Origin: Owenia fusiformis
Taxonomy: Eukaryota; Annelida; Polychaeta; Sabellida; Oweniidae
Assembly: GCA_903813345.2 (NCBI GenBank)
Contig: CAIIXF020000012.1
Span: forward strand, 31,998,501 to 32,062,500
Direction of reading: 5' to 3'
DNA length: 64,000 nucleotides
Part shown: piece after piece, positions 25,057 to 36,528 of the stretch
Numbering within the stretch: the first letter of the stretch is position 1
Layout: each line of letters begins with the position of its first letter
Made by a program: the position numbers and the translations under genes
Notes under the pieces: model-generated
The model's input: the letters and a program-made list of their open reading frames with translations, nothing else
What the model was told of the DNA's origin: nothing
Databases searched by the model: none

Positions 25057-28000
25057 CTACAAAGTAACACGTTAAATATATACTGAAAGAACCCAAACTA
25101 CAAAGTAACATGTGATATAGGAACCACAACTACGACGATGTAACGCATACGTGTAATAAATAAAATTGGAACCCAAAATATAACGTAACACGTGATGCAT
25201 ACGGGGAACCCCAACTACAAAGTAGCAAGTGACATATATTCAAGGAACCCAAACTACTTGTACTATGTAACACGTGATATATATACAAGGAACCCCGACT
25301 ACAAAGTAATACGTGATATATATACAAGGATCCCCAACTACGACGATGTAAAGCGCACGTCTGATAAATAAAAGAGGAACCCAAAATATAACGTAACACG
25401 CGATGCATTTACGGGGAACCCCAACTGCAAAGTAGCAAGTGACATAGCAAGTGACATTCAAGGAACCCAAACTACTTGTACTATGTAACACGTGATATAT
25501 ATACAAGGAACCCCGACTACAAAGTAATACGTGATGTATATTCAAGGAACCCTTTCTTCGACGATGTAACGCGTACGTGTAATAAATAAAAGTGGAACCC
25601 AAAATATAACGTAACACGTGATGCATACGGGGAACCCCAACTACAAAGTAGCAAGTGACATATATTCAAGGAACCCAAACCACATGTACTATGTAGCACG
25701 TGATACATATACAAGGAACACAAACCACATAATAACACGTGATATGTATTCAAGAAACCTCAACTAAAATGTAACACGTGAAGCATATACAGGGAACCCA
25801 AACAAACACATCTTTTATCCATTTGAGATAAGGTTGCCATGGTTATCTGTATTAAGGGGTAGCTATGTAGGTCAGTTAAATTATACCATATAAGATGGAT
25901 ATTTTGATCATTTTAAAGCATGCGGAAATCATTCATTTTTGATAAATGTTTGGTTTTTGTTGCTATGCGTTATACGTTACCTGACTAAAACATCTTGACA
26001 ACGTAGCGTGCACCAACGTTGTTAGGACACCTGAAACAAAACAAACAGTGTACACTTCCCTCTAATGGTTTGACAACTAAGGGTCCCCTATTGAACTACG
26101 TGTAAACAAAGGGTGGATACGCATAGAATATTTACGCTGCGTACCAACGTACAAATACTCTATGACAGCTGCTATATTGCTGAACACATTCTAAAAAATA
26201 GGGAGACACAGTTTTATTTGGCCAAATTTTTTTAGAATTTATAATACAAAAATATTTAAGTTTGTGCTTCTCATTTCATTCGAGGTTTACATTCAACTAT
26301 GTGATCGGCAGGAAATGTTGCTTTCTTACCCCCAAGCCAGGCAAGTATGTGCGAATGTGGAGTAAGTCGGAAGAAAAAACCACCAACTGCTTCACTCGTC
26401 AAAACCGCACTATATCCCCACAGACCACTATAGATCTCGAGAGGTGGAGCGGATAGCCCAATAGCTATAAAACAGAAAACATGGCTAAATTAACAAAGTC
26501 ACATAATCAAATATATATCATTTTTAAGAAATGTGTAATTTACACATATACTGCGCTGAAAAAAAAATTGCCAAGGTGCCATATTTCCGTATGCGTTGCA
26601 TAATTGTCATAGATTTGCTACTGCGACCGTACAGAACCTTTATACGGCTCAGATTCTGCATGTTAAACTTCTGCAGTGACCGTAGAAATGAAAAAAAAGT
26701 TATAACTCGTCGTTATAATCTACGGCCTGTAATAAAAGAGACTGTAAGGCAATTGTATATTTTCTACGGTTGTCATAGGAATTTACCGATTTCAGTGAAG
26801 CTCCGTCGACGTACATGTACGGTCGCCGTATAGCAAATGTGACCGAGGTTTTAATGAGTACTTGTGCAAAACAAATTATTTTTAAAAGAGTGTATCCATG
26901 TATAAGTAGCCATCAGTAGCCATCTTTATAAGTGAGTAAATATTTATCTCGTTTAGACATAGTTTTGGTAGGGAATCATAGAGACTTATTGTTTTAACGT
27001 TTAGCTATACGCATAAACATAAGTTTCAGTATAAGATTCAATATTTTTTTATGACATCGTCAAGGTCAAGAGTGGTCAATGTTTTCAGACAGAAAACTAC
27101 TGGCCTTATTAATATGATAAATACCTTTTTGCCAGGTATCATGACTATGAATAATTTCATTTTTTATAGCCTTTTATTTTTGAGCGAAATCTATTTTTTA
27201 TCATACGCTTCTAAGATTTTGGTTGTCAACTTTAAAATGTACGCAAAACACTCCCCTTCATAAGTCCATTTCTATTTTTACACATGCCGTATATTTACCG
27301 TGAAATTATGAAATTATAAACGTACTTTTCATCGTAAAAGTTAGACACGTCGTACGCCATGCAATGCATCAGACTGACCGCAGCGTCAACGCACGTCCCC
27401 GCTAACGCTTGAGTCAACCTTGATTTCTTCCAAAAAGTTCTTATTTTTCTTACAGTATAGTTTAATTTCCAAAATCCTACTTGTGAAAATGTGTGCACAA
27501 AATAAGTAAACCGGTGGTCAGGTCGTCCGGTATTGACTGAATGATAGCTCAAATTCCGAACCGCAATAAGTAGCAAACGTTTGAAAATGTTGATCAACTG
27601 TCCCCTAACCCGGCGGTTATGATCCGGTTTCAGACTCCACCATACCTGTAAAAGCGCTTATGAAGCCTCCGATGAGAGCGTGTAGGGCCAGTATGGGAGA
27701 TGCCAAGCATATTGCAGCGGATATAAAACAACCAGTCAGAAGACCATCGTAGGCATATACTTGCCCAACGCTTATTGGGATGGACAGAAAAACCTGTAAT
27801 TTTGAAAATGTTTTATTAGTGCATAGTAATTAAGAAATATAGACCGACGAGCAGATGATATCGTCGAATACGAGTAAGGCTAGGCACGGACGTTTTCTGT
27901 ACCCCGAACGACCGAAGGGCCTGCTCTAAAGTCTATATTACGATTCGAACATGAAAACTCATCAAAATGTTTCGAATATTCATTCGAACATGACCGCATT

Positions 28001-31000
28001 CACGCCTCTATATACTGTGAACAAAGTCAATATTTCACTCGGGTTATATTCGTGAACAATACCCCTGGTAATACGAGTGCTGTGTGACGTCATAACTGCG
28101 GCCCGTAGTAATGACCATAATGCATATTCGAAATATTTTACTGAGATTTCATAATCGAATCGTAATATAGACCTCAGAACAGGTTATTATCGTCGAATAC
28201 ACCCCTTGGGGCTAGGCACAAAAACTTCCAAACCCCTCACTCACGTCGGTCGTTCGCGGTACAGAAGCCGATTGTGCCAAGCCCTGCGGGGTGTATTTGA
28301 CAACATTACGCCTGCTCTTCGATCTATACTTTTAATTATGGTCCGCCATTACTACGAGCCGCCGTTATGACATCACACATTATTCGTATTCCAGTGTTGT
28401 TGTTCGCATTAAATATAACCCGGTTGAAATATTGACTTTATTCACAGTTAATAGAAGGCGTGAATACAGTCATGTTCGAATCGTGATTAAAAAACGATGC
28501 GCAAGTCAATAGTACGATAACGTCATTTTGAAGGGCAAAATAGTGAAATAAGACCCAAGGTCCAATATTTCACTATATTGCCCGCAGAAATGACGTTATT
28601 AGTATTATTACCACCGTTAATGACCAAATTGAAACAGCAAGAAAATCTTACGCACTGAACGATATCTAATTTCCCGGGAAAATTGCCGGTCGAGAATTGC
28701 ATTATTGACCGGCAGTATTGACCGCCACGATGACGTCACATATTGCTCAGGTAGATACAGTAAAATTATTGCCTTTTAAAATAGCACCAAAACCCCTGCA
28801 AATGGCCCGGCAAGATGGTAATAATACTGATGGTTCACCTTAATGTGACATGTAATTGATCTACAATTGTTATTGTACTTCAACGTCCAAGTGTTTCATT
28901 ATCTTTTTACGCTCAATCTATCTGTAACTGACACGTTGGCTTTAATTCAAACCCGTTCAAATACTACAATAGAGTAGTTCAATCAAACCCAAATGGTAAA
29001 CAATAAAGGCTTTTCTAAATAGCTTAGAAATCTAGTCGAAGTCTCGTTTTTTGGTATTTTATTATCCCATCGAACGAAGTTCAGAGGGATATAGGGAACG
29101 CCTCCGTCCGTCCGTCCGTCCGTACGTACGTCCGTCCGTCCGTCCGTACGTACGTCCGTCCGTCCGTCCGTACGTACGTCCGTCCGTCCGTACGTCCGTC
29201 CGTCCGTCCGTCCGTCCGGGCAATAACTCAAATACCGTTGGCCCGATTTTGTTCATATTTTATACACATATACCTTATGGGGGTAGAAGTTCTGCTCGAA
29301 AGCCGATTTTCAAAATGGCCGCTCATTTCAAAATGGCGGCCATTTTAGTGCCAAATTTACAGTAATTTAGGTGCAATATGTAAAACTGTAATAGCAATAT
29401 GTTTTAGATGTAAAAAAATTATATAGGACATTAATAAAGCTAGAAATGTAGATATTAAAGAAGCACATGGCAGCCATCTTGAAAAATGGCGGCCTTTACT
29501 CATTATTTTACGAATTTTGCTCTAACTCCAAAAGTAGTGGAGCGATTTTGTTCATATTTGGTATGTGAATACTATAAACATTGCACACTGTCTAAAGACA
29601 CTTTTGGAAGAAGGTGGCCATTTTGAAAAATGGCTGCCATTTTGAAAAATGGTCACCATTTTAACGTATTTTACTATAACTCGAAAAGTAGTGAAGCGAT
29701 TTTGTTCATATTTGGTATGTGAATACTATAAGCATGGCACACTGTCTAATGACACTTTTGGTAGAAGGCGGCCATTTTCAAAATGGCCGCCATTTTAACG
29801 TATTTTACTATAACTCGAAAAGTAGTGGAGCGATTTTGTTCATATTTGGTATGCGAATATTATAAGCTTGACACACTGTCATATGACACTTTTGAAAGAA
29901 GGCGGCCATTTTGAAAAAAAAATTGAAAAATGGCCGCCATTTTAACATATTTTACTATAACTCAAAAAGTAGTGAAGCGATTTTGTTCATATTTGGTATG
30001 TGAATACTGTAAGCATGACACACTTTCTATTGACAGTTTTGGTAGAAGGCGATCATTTTTGCAAAATGGCCCCCATTTTAACATATTTTACTATAACTTG
30101 AAAAGTAGTGGAACGATTTTGTTTATTTTTGGTATGTAAATACTATAAGCACATTTTAACGTTTTTTGCTATAACTTGAAAAGTAGTGGAGCGATTTTGT
30201 TATAAGCATGGCACATGGTTTAATGACACTTTTGGTAGAAGGCGGCCATTTTGAAAAATGGCTGCCATTTTTGGTATATACTTTGTTTGTAAAAATGCCA
30301 TCCATAGCTGTTCGATGGGATTCGCTACGCTTTGGCGTTGCCGTTGTTCTGGTTCTATTTGATGGCATATTTGAATTCTTAGCGTACGTTTCTATCAAAT
30401 CAACTTTGATTTGCACCATTATCCAACTTTATTCAACTTTCAACCACAATACACGTGTCAACAAGATCATGTTGTTATATTCCAATGGTGTTTTATATTA
30501 ATTACAAATTGAAATAATTGGTAGATCGAGAAATTAAGTGGCTCTTACCATATGTCTGCAAGATTACTACACATAACGCTATAATTTGTCTATAAAAACA
30601 GAAAAGTTTTGCACGACAAATATTATCGTATTTTCCATAAAATATTCTATTTTTAGTCCATTGATTGCTCACTTTTTAAATTTGATTAACGCACAATCCA
30701 TTGTCTTGACACTTCGCAAAATAGTCGCACACGTATTGTTAAAGGATTTAAGCCATGTGCATTGCGAGCTAAATCATTCCATTAAAGTTTGATTAACGCA
30801 CAATCCATTGTCTTGACACTTCGCAAAATAGTAGCACACGTATTGTTAAAGGATTTAAGCCATGTGCATTGCGAGCTAAATCATTCCATTAAAGTTTGAT
30901 TAACGCACAATCCATTGTCTTGACACTTCGCAAAATAGTCGCACACGTATTGTTAAAGGATTTAAGCCATATCCATAGCGAGCTGAATCATTCCATTAAA

Positions 31001-34000
31001 GTTTGATTATCGCACAATCCATTGTCTTGACACTTCGCAAAATAGTCGCACACGTATTGTAAAAGGATTTAAGCCTTTGACTCGGTGCATTGCGAGCTGA
31101 ATCATTCCATTAGAAGTGTTGTTTCCAAATCTTTGCATGATCGGTGTAAAAGAAATTATGGTCCCCCAGGGATCATGGTCCCCCTTCTTAACGGCCCATA
31201 CTGGGCCTGATTGTGTATAAGATAATAAGGGAAAGAGGTCACTATATAAATCAATGGAGAGTAGGACCATCATTTGACCTTCTACCTTTTACACCGGCTT
31301 AAATTGTTTTCGCACAGTGCAAAATATTATCTACAAAATCACATAAAAGACATAAAATCACGAAAAGAACATATTTTGAATGAAACCTTTTGCGAGGGTC
31401 AAGTTGCCAAAGCATCAATTATTATACAAATAGTGACTGCCATTGAGGGAAATAGTGCAAAATATTTTCCTCAAGGGAATATCCTGTCCACTGAGGCTGC
31501 AGGCCGAGGGAACAAGTCAGTGGACAGGATATTCACGAGAGGAAAATTTTTACACTATTTCCCGAAAATGTGGCAGTCACTATTTGTTTTATTATATACC
31601 TGATAAGTACTCTGTAAACAAAAACAAAATGAGAAGTCTTTTCATTTCAATATCAAATGTTCACAGGTTCTTATTGGCATTTAAAGGCATTTTACCTTTC
31701 AACTCCTATAATCTCAGATTTGGGGGAAGATAAAATGTACTATTGACTGGTCACATGACCTAACTGGTGATTAGTACAATTCATCTTCCCTGAAAGCAGG
31801 GATTTAGGACTTTCCAGGGAATTAGTTCATCTATTCCATGTCATGTGACCATGAATAAGCCAATGAGCATCTAGAATACATTTGAGGTATATAATAAAAT
31901 CGGTTATTGGATATATAACGGAATGAAGTTACGTGAAATAGCGTGTTCTGATTAGCTGGAATTGGACGCACATTGCCTACAGTAGCTATGTGTGAATACA
32001 CATATCCCCGCTTTTTAACACGACAAAAATGTACACACATGGAAATTCTTTCGTCCTCCACATTAACGTTATAAACTTCTCAAAACATTTACAATGAATA
32101 ACTCCGACATCGTAGTAGATATATCGTTTTTGACATACAACGGAAAACAAATACATTATTGCTAACAAAATCAACAAAGGAATGGTAGCAAAATAACCCG
32201 GCGTATGTGGTTAATTTAAAATTTGTCTTGTATTTTTGTTTAATTTACGCCTGAAAAGTTGAAAAATGAGCAAAAAGGTCGCTGTTAACAAATTCTATTT
32301 TTCAAACGTCAAGATATCACAATAGACGCGCACGTATTCTTGTACAGTATTTTTGAAGAACCCCTTTACGTCATATAGACTAGTGTTAAATATGATTATG
32401 AATTCTTCGTTGAGATTATCATATAAATGGATGTCTGTTTGATCGCCCTCATGTAGGAATGCATCATCATTTAAAGGCAGAATCAGATCTATAGGGGTGG
32501 CAAATTTACAAGCGACATGTACAATTGACCTACCAATCTATTCCTTACAATCTCAAATACAATATATATCTCCCAAAAGATTCATGATATGTTATAAATT
32601 GGTAAAGTTATTATGGTTTCGAAGTGCTAAAATGTGTGAAAATGTTTAAATTCTCATAAATAATAAAAATCGTAACCATTTTCATATAGAAAATAAAATG
32701 ATTATAAAATTATAACATTATTGTAAAAATCTTTAGTTTTCCTGAAATAAAATAAAGTGTGCACTTCGGGGATTTTTTAGAAAATAGACATGACAAGGAA
32801 TGATATGAGCCAGAAATATTCTAAAATTGAAACAATTTTTTGTTGGCCTCCTCGCGCTAGATCTGATTCTCTCTTTAAATTAAACAGCTTTACACCTGTT
32901 TCTAATGGTAACATGTCAATATATACTATATACGAGTTTGTATCGTATTTGCCAGATTTTTATCTAAATAAAAAGCAAGAATTGTGAAATTAGTTTACTT
33001 GATTAGCCTTGCCCAAGTCTGTATGTTTTTAATTATCTGATTTAGAAATCAAGATAACTAAGAGACCGACTTGGGCAAGGCTAGTACTCAATCTAAAAAG
33101 TTTATAAACATAACTTTAAAATGCTACATTACTTAAGTTAGAATATTATCTTATATTTTTGAGAATTTAGGTACATCCAATCGACACCCAACAAACACGT
33201 GACGTGTTCTTGCAATATGCAGAAAGGATTTAAAAATTAGGTAAGGCAAAAGTGCATCAACAATTTTAGGCTAAAAGACGTAGACGAACTTTGGACCACA
33301 TTTCCAAAGTTTTGATTAAAAAATATCTGAAAAATATATTTCTGAAAAATGTTGTTGAGCCAGTTGCCTTGCCTGTTTCATGCTTGGCAGCATTTTATAA
33401 AATACCTTGCCCCAGTCAAGCGTCGTCGTATTGGACACGGCATCGGGTGCTGCTTTCAAAGGGTAGTGTGTTGCGGAAGTACTGTCAAACGCCCCTAAGA
33501 ATATGAACGTCAAAAGGCAGAATGGTAGCGTCAACGCTGGTAGGTTCCACACTTTGTAAATGTTACCGACCCCATTAGCAACGTAGACGCTGAAGATTAA
33601 TCACTAGCAAGTGAGCGGAGTTCAACCATTTGGATACAGTTAATGACGAGAAAGGGTAGCAACAGTAAAAAAAAAGAAAGCATCGTTGCCCTAATCTGAA
33701 CTGAGCTGACCTCACACACACATAAAGCTGGTTTTGTGTCGAGTGTAAAAAAGGAATCTAGATTTGCACAAATAAACAAGGATGAAAATACGGACAACAT
33801 ATTATTAATACATTCGGGAATTTACTATTTTGTGGCCAACCCGGCAAACCCGCCTAAGCTATTTAATATTCATTAAGAATTATAACCTATTTCAGAAAAA
33901 ATATCCGACGTGCTTCTTGGGCCATTTAAGAACAATGGTCTCTTGCAGTCTGACAGTCAGGAACATGTAACAAGAATCATTTTGAACAATAATATCAACT

Positions 34001-34957
34001 TTTGGAATGGTTCGAAACAAAATCGAGAATCCGTGTCAGCTATATTAAATATGATCAAAATTGTTCGCAATAAAAATATAACTTTTTTGTACATTATTGT
34101 TTAAGAACGTCTTGTGAATGATCTAAATTAATTTGTTAATATTATGTACATGGTATTATCGAGGGGTCATCATAAAGTTTTCATAATACCTCTCTAACTT
34201 CTTTATTTTTCAAAGTACTGTAATTTTCATGAAATTACGCACAGATTACACTGCGTAGAATGTCTTATTAATCAACCAAAAATATTTACCATAACTGAAA
34301 TGTAAATAAGTAATGGTTGCCATTGTAATGGGAAATCAAGGCGCTTGTCTCATTTATTTATTTTGGTTGCGACCAACTTTGCACATCTCTTGAATGAACT
34401 GAAACATATTAATATAAATTATGAACACTTATATCTCACCTTGCAGAACCCAAAATTATGAGGGGTAGAATAAGCAATGGATACCACTCTCGATCAACAG
34501 ATACTCCAAGAAGCAATCCAATCAACAGGCCGTGGAAGGTACAAACACCCGATTCAATCAGACTGTACTCTTGTTTGACGGCAAACGCTGTGGCAATAGC
34601 CGCCAGGAGGCAGATCGTCCCACAAAGTGCAACCCAGGGATCCCCGAAGAAGAGCGCAATAAGTATCAAAAGTCCACTGTATGGGTTATTCACAAAAACT
34701 GGTTGTCCCACCGCACGAAGTATCCAATTTGGAATCGCTAAAGTCCAATGTTTTGTGTGTAGAAATTCGTTAACTCCTGCAGCGTCGGAGCTGATGTATT
34801 TCGCAAGGAAAGTCCAAACGGAGTTCTTCCGCTGTAACTTTGACTTTTCGCTCTGCATTATTAAGAAGTTTGGCAACAAGTGAGCAACGATCGGTATATC
34901 ACGCAGTTTGATTAATAACCCCTGTATTGACGATCGGCCAAATACACATTTGCTCAT
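24838..34957 (-). CDS. SLC14A: SLC14-family urea transporter, six coding exons
   Basis: Exons 34957-34440, 33589-33406, 27793-27646, 26464-26330, 26030-25981 and 25056-24838 join in phase to 1254 nt, 417 aa plus stop. That is the usual length of animal UT proteins. The family forms a membrane channel for facilitated urea diffusion from two homologous halves. Half 1 shows VGQPVFVNNPYSGLLIL (83-99) and FHGLLIG, then NLPALTLPF (exon 2). Half 2 shows VGQVYAYDGLLTG (243-255), EIYSGLWGYS (exon 4) and LGLPVLTLPF (last exon). The paired 'GQV..NNP.SG' and 'LP..TLPF' motifs are the family signatures. Translation likely starts at the only ATG of the first exon (34957); an in-frame TAA lies upstream. Introns are GT-AG. 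Intron 2 (5.6 kb) is packed with repeats. The hydrophilic tail is short, as in single-unit UT-B/UT-A2 forms. Subtype cannot be assigned. Confidence 0.92.
25057..25805. repeat. Higher-order minisatellite in urea transporter intron 5
   Basis: About 18 monomers of 33-50 bp, each starting GGAACCC(C/A)AA on the plus strand. Monomers fall into types recognised by GACGATGTAA, CCAAAATATAACGTAACA, CTACAAAGTAGCAAG, CTACTTGTACTATG and CGACTACAAAGTAATACG. These recur in the same order about every 205-215 bp (from ~25123, ~25333 and ~25550), so it is a five-monomer higher-order repeat. Many monomers carry CACGTG. On the minus strand the monomer contains a splice acceptor-like TACTTTGTAG|TTGGGG and the array runs directly into the real acceptor of the last exon. 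Confidence 0.88.
25981..26030 (-). CDS. SLC14A: Urea transporter exon 5 (50-nt micro-exon)
   Basis: Acceptor TTTGTTTCAG|GTG and donor AGTCAG|GTAACG. It enters in phase 1 and leaves in phase 0, joining LAWLG to GVLTTLVHATLSRCFSQ and then LGLPVL. It corresponds to the membrane segment before the final 'LP..TLPF' motif. Its length and phase fit exactly between exons 4 and 6. Confidence 0.8.
26330..26464 (-). CDS. SLC14A: Urea transporter exon 4
   Basis: Acceptor TTTTATAG|CTATTG and donor TTGGGG|GTAAG, 135 nt, phase 1 in and phase 1 out. The translation APPLEIYSGLWGYSAVL matches the family's second-half 'P.E.IY.GLWGYN..L' motif. The usual Asn after GY is Ser here. Confidence 0.9.
27646..27793 (-). 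CDS. SLC14A: Urea transporter exon 3
   Basis: Acceptor ATTACAG|GTTTTT and donor TTTACAG|GTATGG, 148 nt, phase 0 in and phase 1 out. It encodes SIPISVGQVYAYDGLLTGCF, then ASPILALHALIGGFISAFT, the start of the second channel half. Confidence 0.93.
27830..28500. mobile_element. Foldback/palindromic element in urea transporter intron 2
   Basis: Two inverted halves are visible. CGTCGAATACGAGTAAGGCT at 27864 is mirrored by related CGTCGAATAC and GGTGTATTTGAC segments near 28192-28293. 'aaagtcaatatttcactcgggttatatt' near 28023 is mirrored by 'aatataacccggttgaaatattgacttt' near 28411. Both halves carry GTAGTAATG/CATTACTAC. No protein. Confidence 0.65.
28540..28840. mobile_element. Palindromic MITE-like element
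   Basis: AGTATTATTACCA at 28600 and TGGTAATAATACT at 28814 are inverted arms. A smaller palindrome built on 'aaatagtgaaata...caatatttcactatatt' sits at 28538-28578. Confidence 0.5.
29103..29219. repeat. (TCCG)n / TACG microsatellite
   Basis: A pure tetranucleotide tract of CCGT units interrupted periodically by TACGTACG. The long frames through it on both strands (repeated RTDG/VRPS residues) are artefacts of the repeat. Confidence 0.95.
29220..30290 (+). repeat. Tandem array rich in GGCGGCCATTTT, ~140-bp unit, six copies
   Basis: AAAAGTAGTGGAGCGATTTT then GTTCATATTTGGTATGTGAA recurs at about 29527, 29680, 29818, 29955, 30097 and 30177. The block between copies contains ACACTTTTGGTAGAAGGCGG and one or more CCATTTTGAAAAATGG palindromes. 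The first partial copy starts right after the TCCG microsatellite, so microsatellite and array form one composite repeat. Confidence 0.88.
30681..31115 (+). repeat. Perfect-period tandem repeat, 107-bp unit, four copies
   Basis: TTTGATTAACGCACAATCCA begins units at 30681, 30788, 30895 and 31002 (TTTGATTATCGC in the last). Successive starts are exactly 107 bp apart and identity is very high, which suggests recent amplification. Confidence 0.93.
31143..31295. mobile_element. MITE with GTGTAAAAG termini (copy 1)
   Basis: The ends GGTGTAAAAG and CTTTTACACC are inverted repeats, with ATTATGGTCC / GGACCATCAT just inside. A second copy of the same family is at 42358-42526. Confidence 0.75.
31425..31600. 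repeat. Palindromic MITE
   Basis: AGTGACTGCCATTGAGGGAA and TTCCCGAAAATGTGGCAGTCAC are imperfect inverted arms. Inner arms GGAATATCCTGTCCACTGA and TCAGTGGACAGGATATTC are nearly perfect. The core GCAGGCCGAGGG resembles the palindrome at 6815. Confidence 0.7.
33003..33085. repeat. Short hairpin-forming inverted repeat
   Basis: TTAGCCTTGCCCAAGTC and GACTTGGGCAAGGCTA are perfect complements around a ~50-nt loop. It lies in intron 2 of the urea transporter. Probably a small MITE. Confidence 0.6.
33406..33589 (-). CDS. SLC14A: Urea transporter exon 2
   Basis: Acceptor ATCTTCAG|CGTCTA, phase 2 in, phase 0 out. It encodes VYVANGVGNIYKVWNLPALT, then LPFCLLTFIFLG and an extracellular-loop-like stretch ending TTTLDWGK. 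The preferred donor is GGCAAG|GTATTT (33406). A GC donor, AAACAG|GCAAGG (33373), is also in phase and would add 11 residues. Confidence 0.87.
34440..34957 (-). CDS. SLC14A: Urea transporter exon 1
   Basis: 172 codons plus two bases, donor GCAAG|GTGAGA. It contains an N-terminal cytosolic region, then NWILRAVGQPVFVNNPYSGL and GDPWVALCGTICLLAAIATA, the ureide-channel half 1. The start ATG at 34957 is the only one in frame after an upstream TAA. A 5' untranslated exon further upstream is possible. Confidence 0.93.
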
Positions 34958-35408
34958 AAATGAGGAATATTTGATTTTAGACTTAGATTGAACTTTAACT
35001 ATTTATTGTTACTTAGATGCTAGCCTAAGTTTACAATTTATACTTTTCCGAGTAAATGGTATTACGTAAGTGCTGTTGATTTATCGAATCGTTTCAATGT
35101 CAACCCTGCTCAAGGGCCGGGTACTGTTAAAGGACACACTGAAGAAACCTGAAAAACAATGTAAATGTCTGAGTATGGTATTTGAATTTAATGCAGCAGC
35201 ACTGAATGGGTTAATCTGTAATTGGCACCATCACTGGGGATCACCTGGAAACGAAGACAGCATTGTCAGCATTCTCGATTTAATCGCTTACCCTACAATT
35301 TTCAGTTTAATATCTGGCACGTATGTAGTGCTTATAGTTCGATCTCGAAAATATGATTTCACCTCCGACAAACATAGAATAATTGTCTAGATAATTACAA
35401 ATAAATTT

Positions 35409-35427
35409 CGTCACTTCCGCTTCCGCC
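35409..35427 (-). promoter_or_regulatory. Tandem ETS-like sites upstream of the urea transporter
   Basis: On the minus strand GGCGGAAGCGGAAGTGACG holds two GCGGAAG cores, the second followed by TGACG. It lies about 450 bp upstream of the urea transporter start codon in the correct orientation. It could be its promoter, but no TATA box or other proof is visible. Confidence 0.3.
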
Positions 35428-35429
35428 TC

Positions 35430-36525
35430 GCTTGATGCAAACAAACGTGTGACAAATGCGAGTAGAAAGGATGACTTATTCACATCAATGATATGCTCAA
35501 ATATATTTACAATACTTTTAATTCTAATTTGAAAGCAAAGCAAAAATACATACACATTAGACAAGGATATATTAAGAACAACAAAACCAGCTAAATATTG
35601 TTTTTCAATTTTAAATATGATTTTATCATCTTTTATTCTAAATTGACAAGCCTTAAAAATATGTTTGCACAGAAAAACATACAAGGTCATAAAAGTTGAG
35701 AGTCAATGACATCACTTTAATGAATGAAAGGAGTGGTATCAATATGGTGAACTTTTTGAACACGCGTTTCTCTTAGACCAGTCATCAAGACATTCTGAAA
35801 ATTTTACACATCGTCAATTTAATGGTAATCTTTTGGATGGTAACATTATGATTTGAAATATATATATATATACTTTTCTCTATGTTGTTTTAGAAAACAC
35901 ATCAGACACTTCTTTTCTTCTTGGTATCATATGTTCGGAATGAAATGAAACATCTATCCGAACCTCATTGGAACAAAACGACATAAACACAACGTGTTAA
36001 CATTTGGTCTCTCAATATTGTAATTGTGCAAAGGAAAGTTTGGTTGCTTTTAAAAAAGTATCTTGTTAATGAAATAAAAGGTTTATCTATTTTTAAAAGA
36101 TTTTTATCTATTTTGGGGGTTTCGTTTTAAGTTTTTGCATACTTTTTGTTAAATCAACCAAAATTTCTTTGTATAGCTATAATATTCAGAGGTCTAAGGA
36201 AATGTTGTATAATTATGCTATTTTGTTCCAACAAGGTTCGGAAAGACATTTTATTTCATTCTCAAGAATTGGTAGAAAGGAACAAAAAACAATTGCACTG
36301 AAAAACAAAAAATGTTAATAAAAACAGTTAAATAAAATATATACAAGTTGCATTAAATTGTTGCCAATCAGTCAACATTACATAAAGGACCGGGTTTCTT
36401 TACAGAATGTTTTCAATAATTGGTTTAAGAGAAAGGCATTGTTGAATTCAGTTTCCAATATCGATACCTATCCTTTTAAAAGATGGCAGCTTACCCGTAG
36501 TACTTGAATCGAGCAATATACTCTA
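35430..36525. other. Non-coding region
   Basis: AT-rich, with no supported exon or clear repeat. Frames at 35307-35690 (minus) have no motif or splice support. Confidence 0.4.
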
Positions 36526-36528
36526 GGA

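Noticed and set aside
25130-25753. Minus-strand frames of 78-128 aa rich in Tyr, His, Leu and Cys
   Set aside because: They lie wholly in the minisatellite and reflect its period. Kept only as a possible read-through product in the finding on decoy acceptors.
28983-29365. Open frames with RTDG/VRPS repeats on both strands
   Set aside because: They are translations of the TCCG/TACG microsatellite. No splice sites or family motif.
33910-34104. 64-aa frame after an acceptor-like TTTCAG on the plus strand
   Set aside because: It lies in urea transporter intron 1 on the other strand, has no motif and no matching donor exon.
35070-35390. 106-aa plus-strand frame
   Set aside because: No domain, no splice partners, and it overlaps the likely promoter side of the urea transporter.
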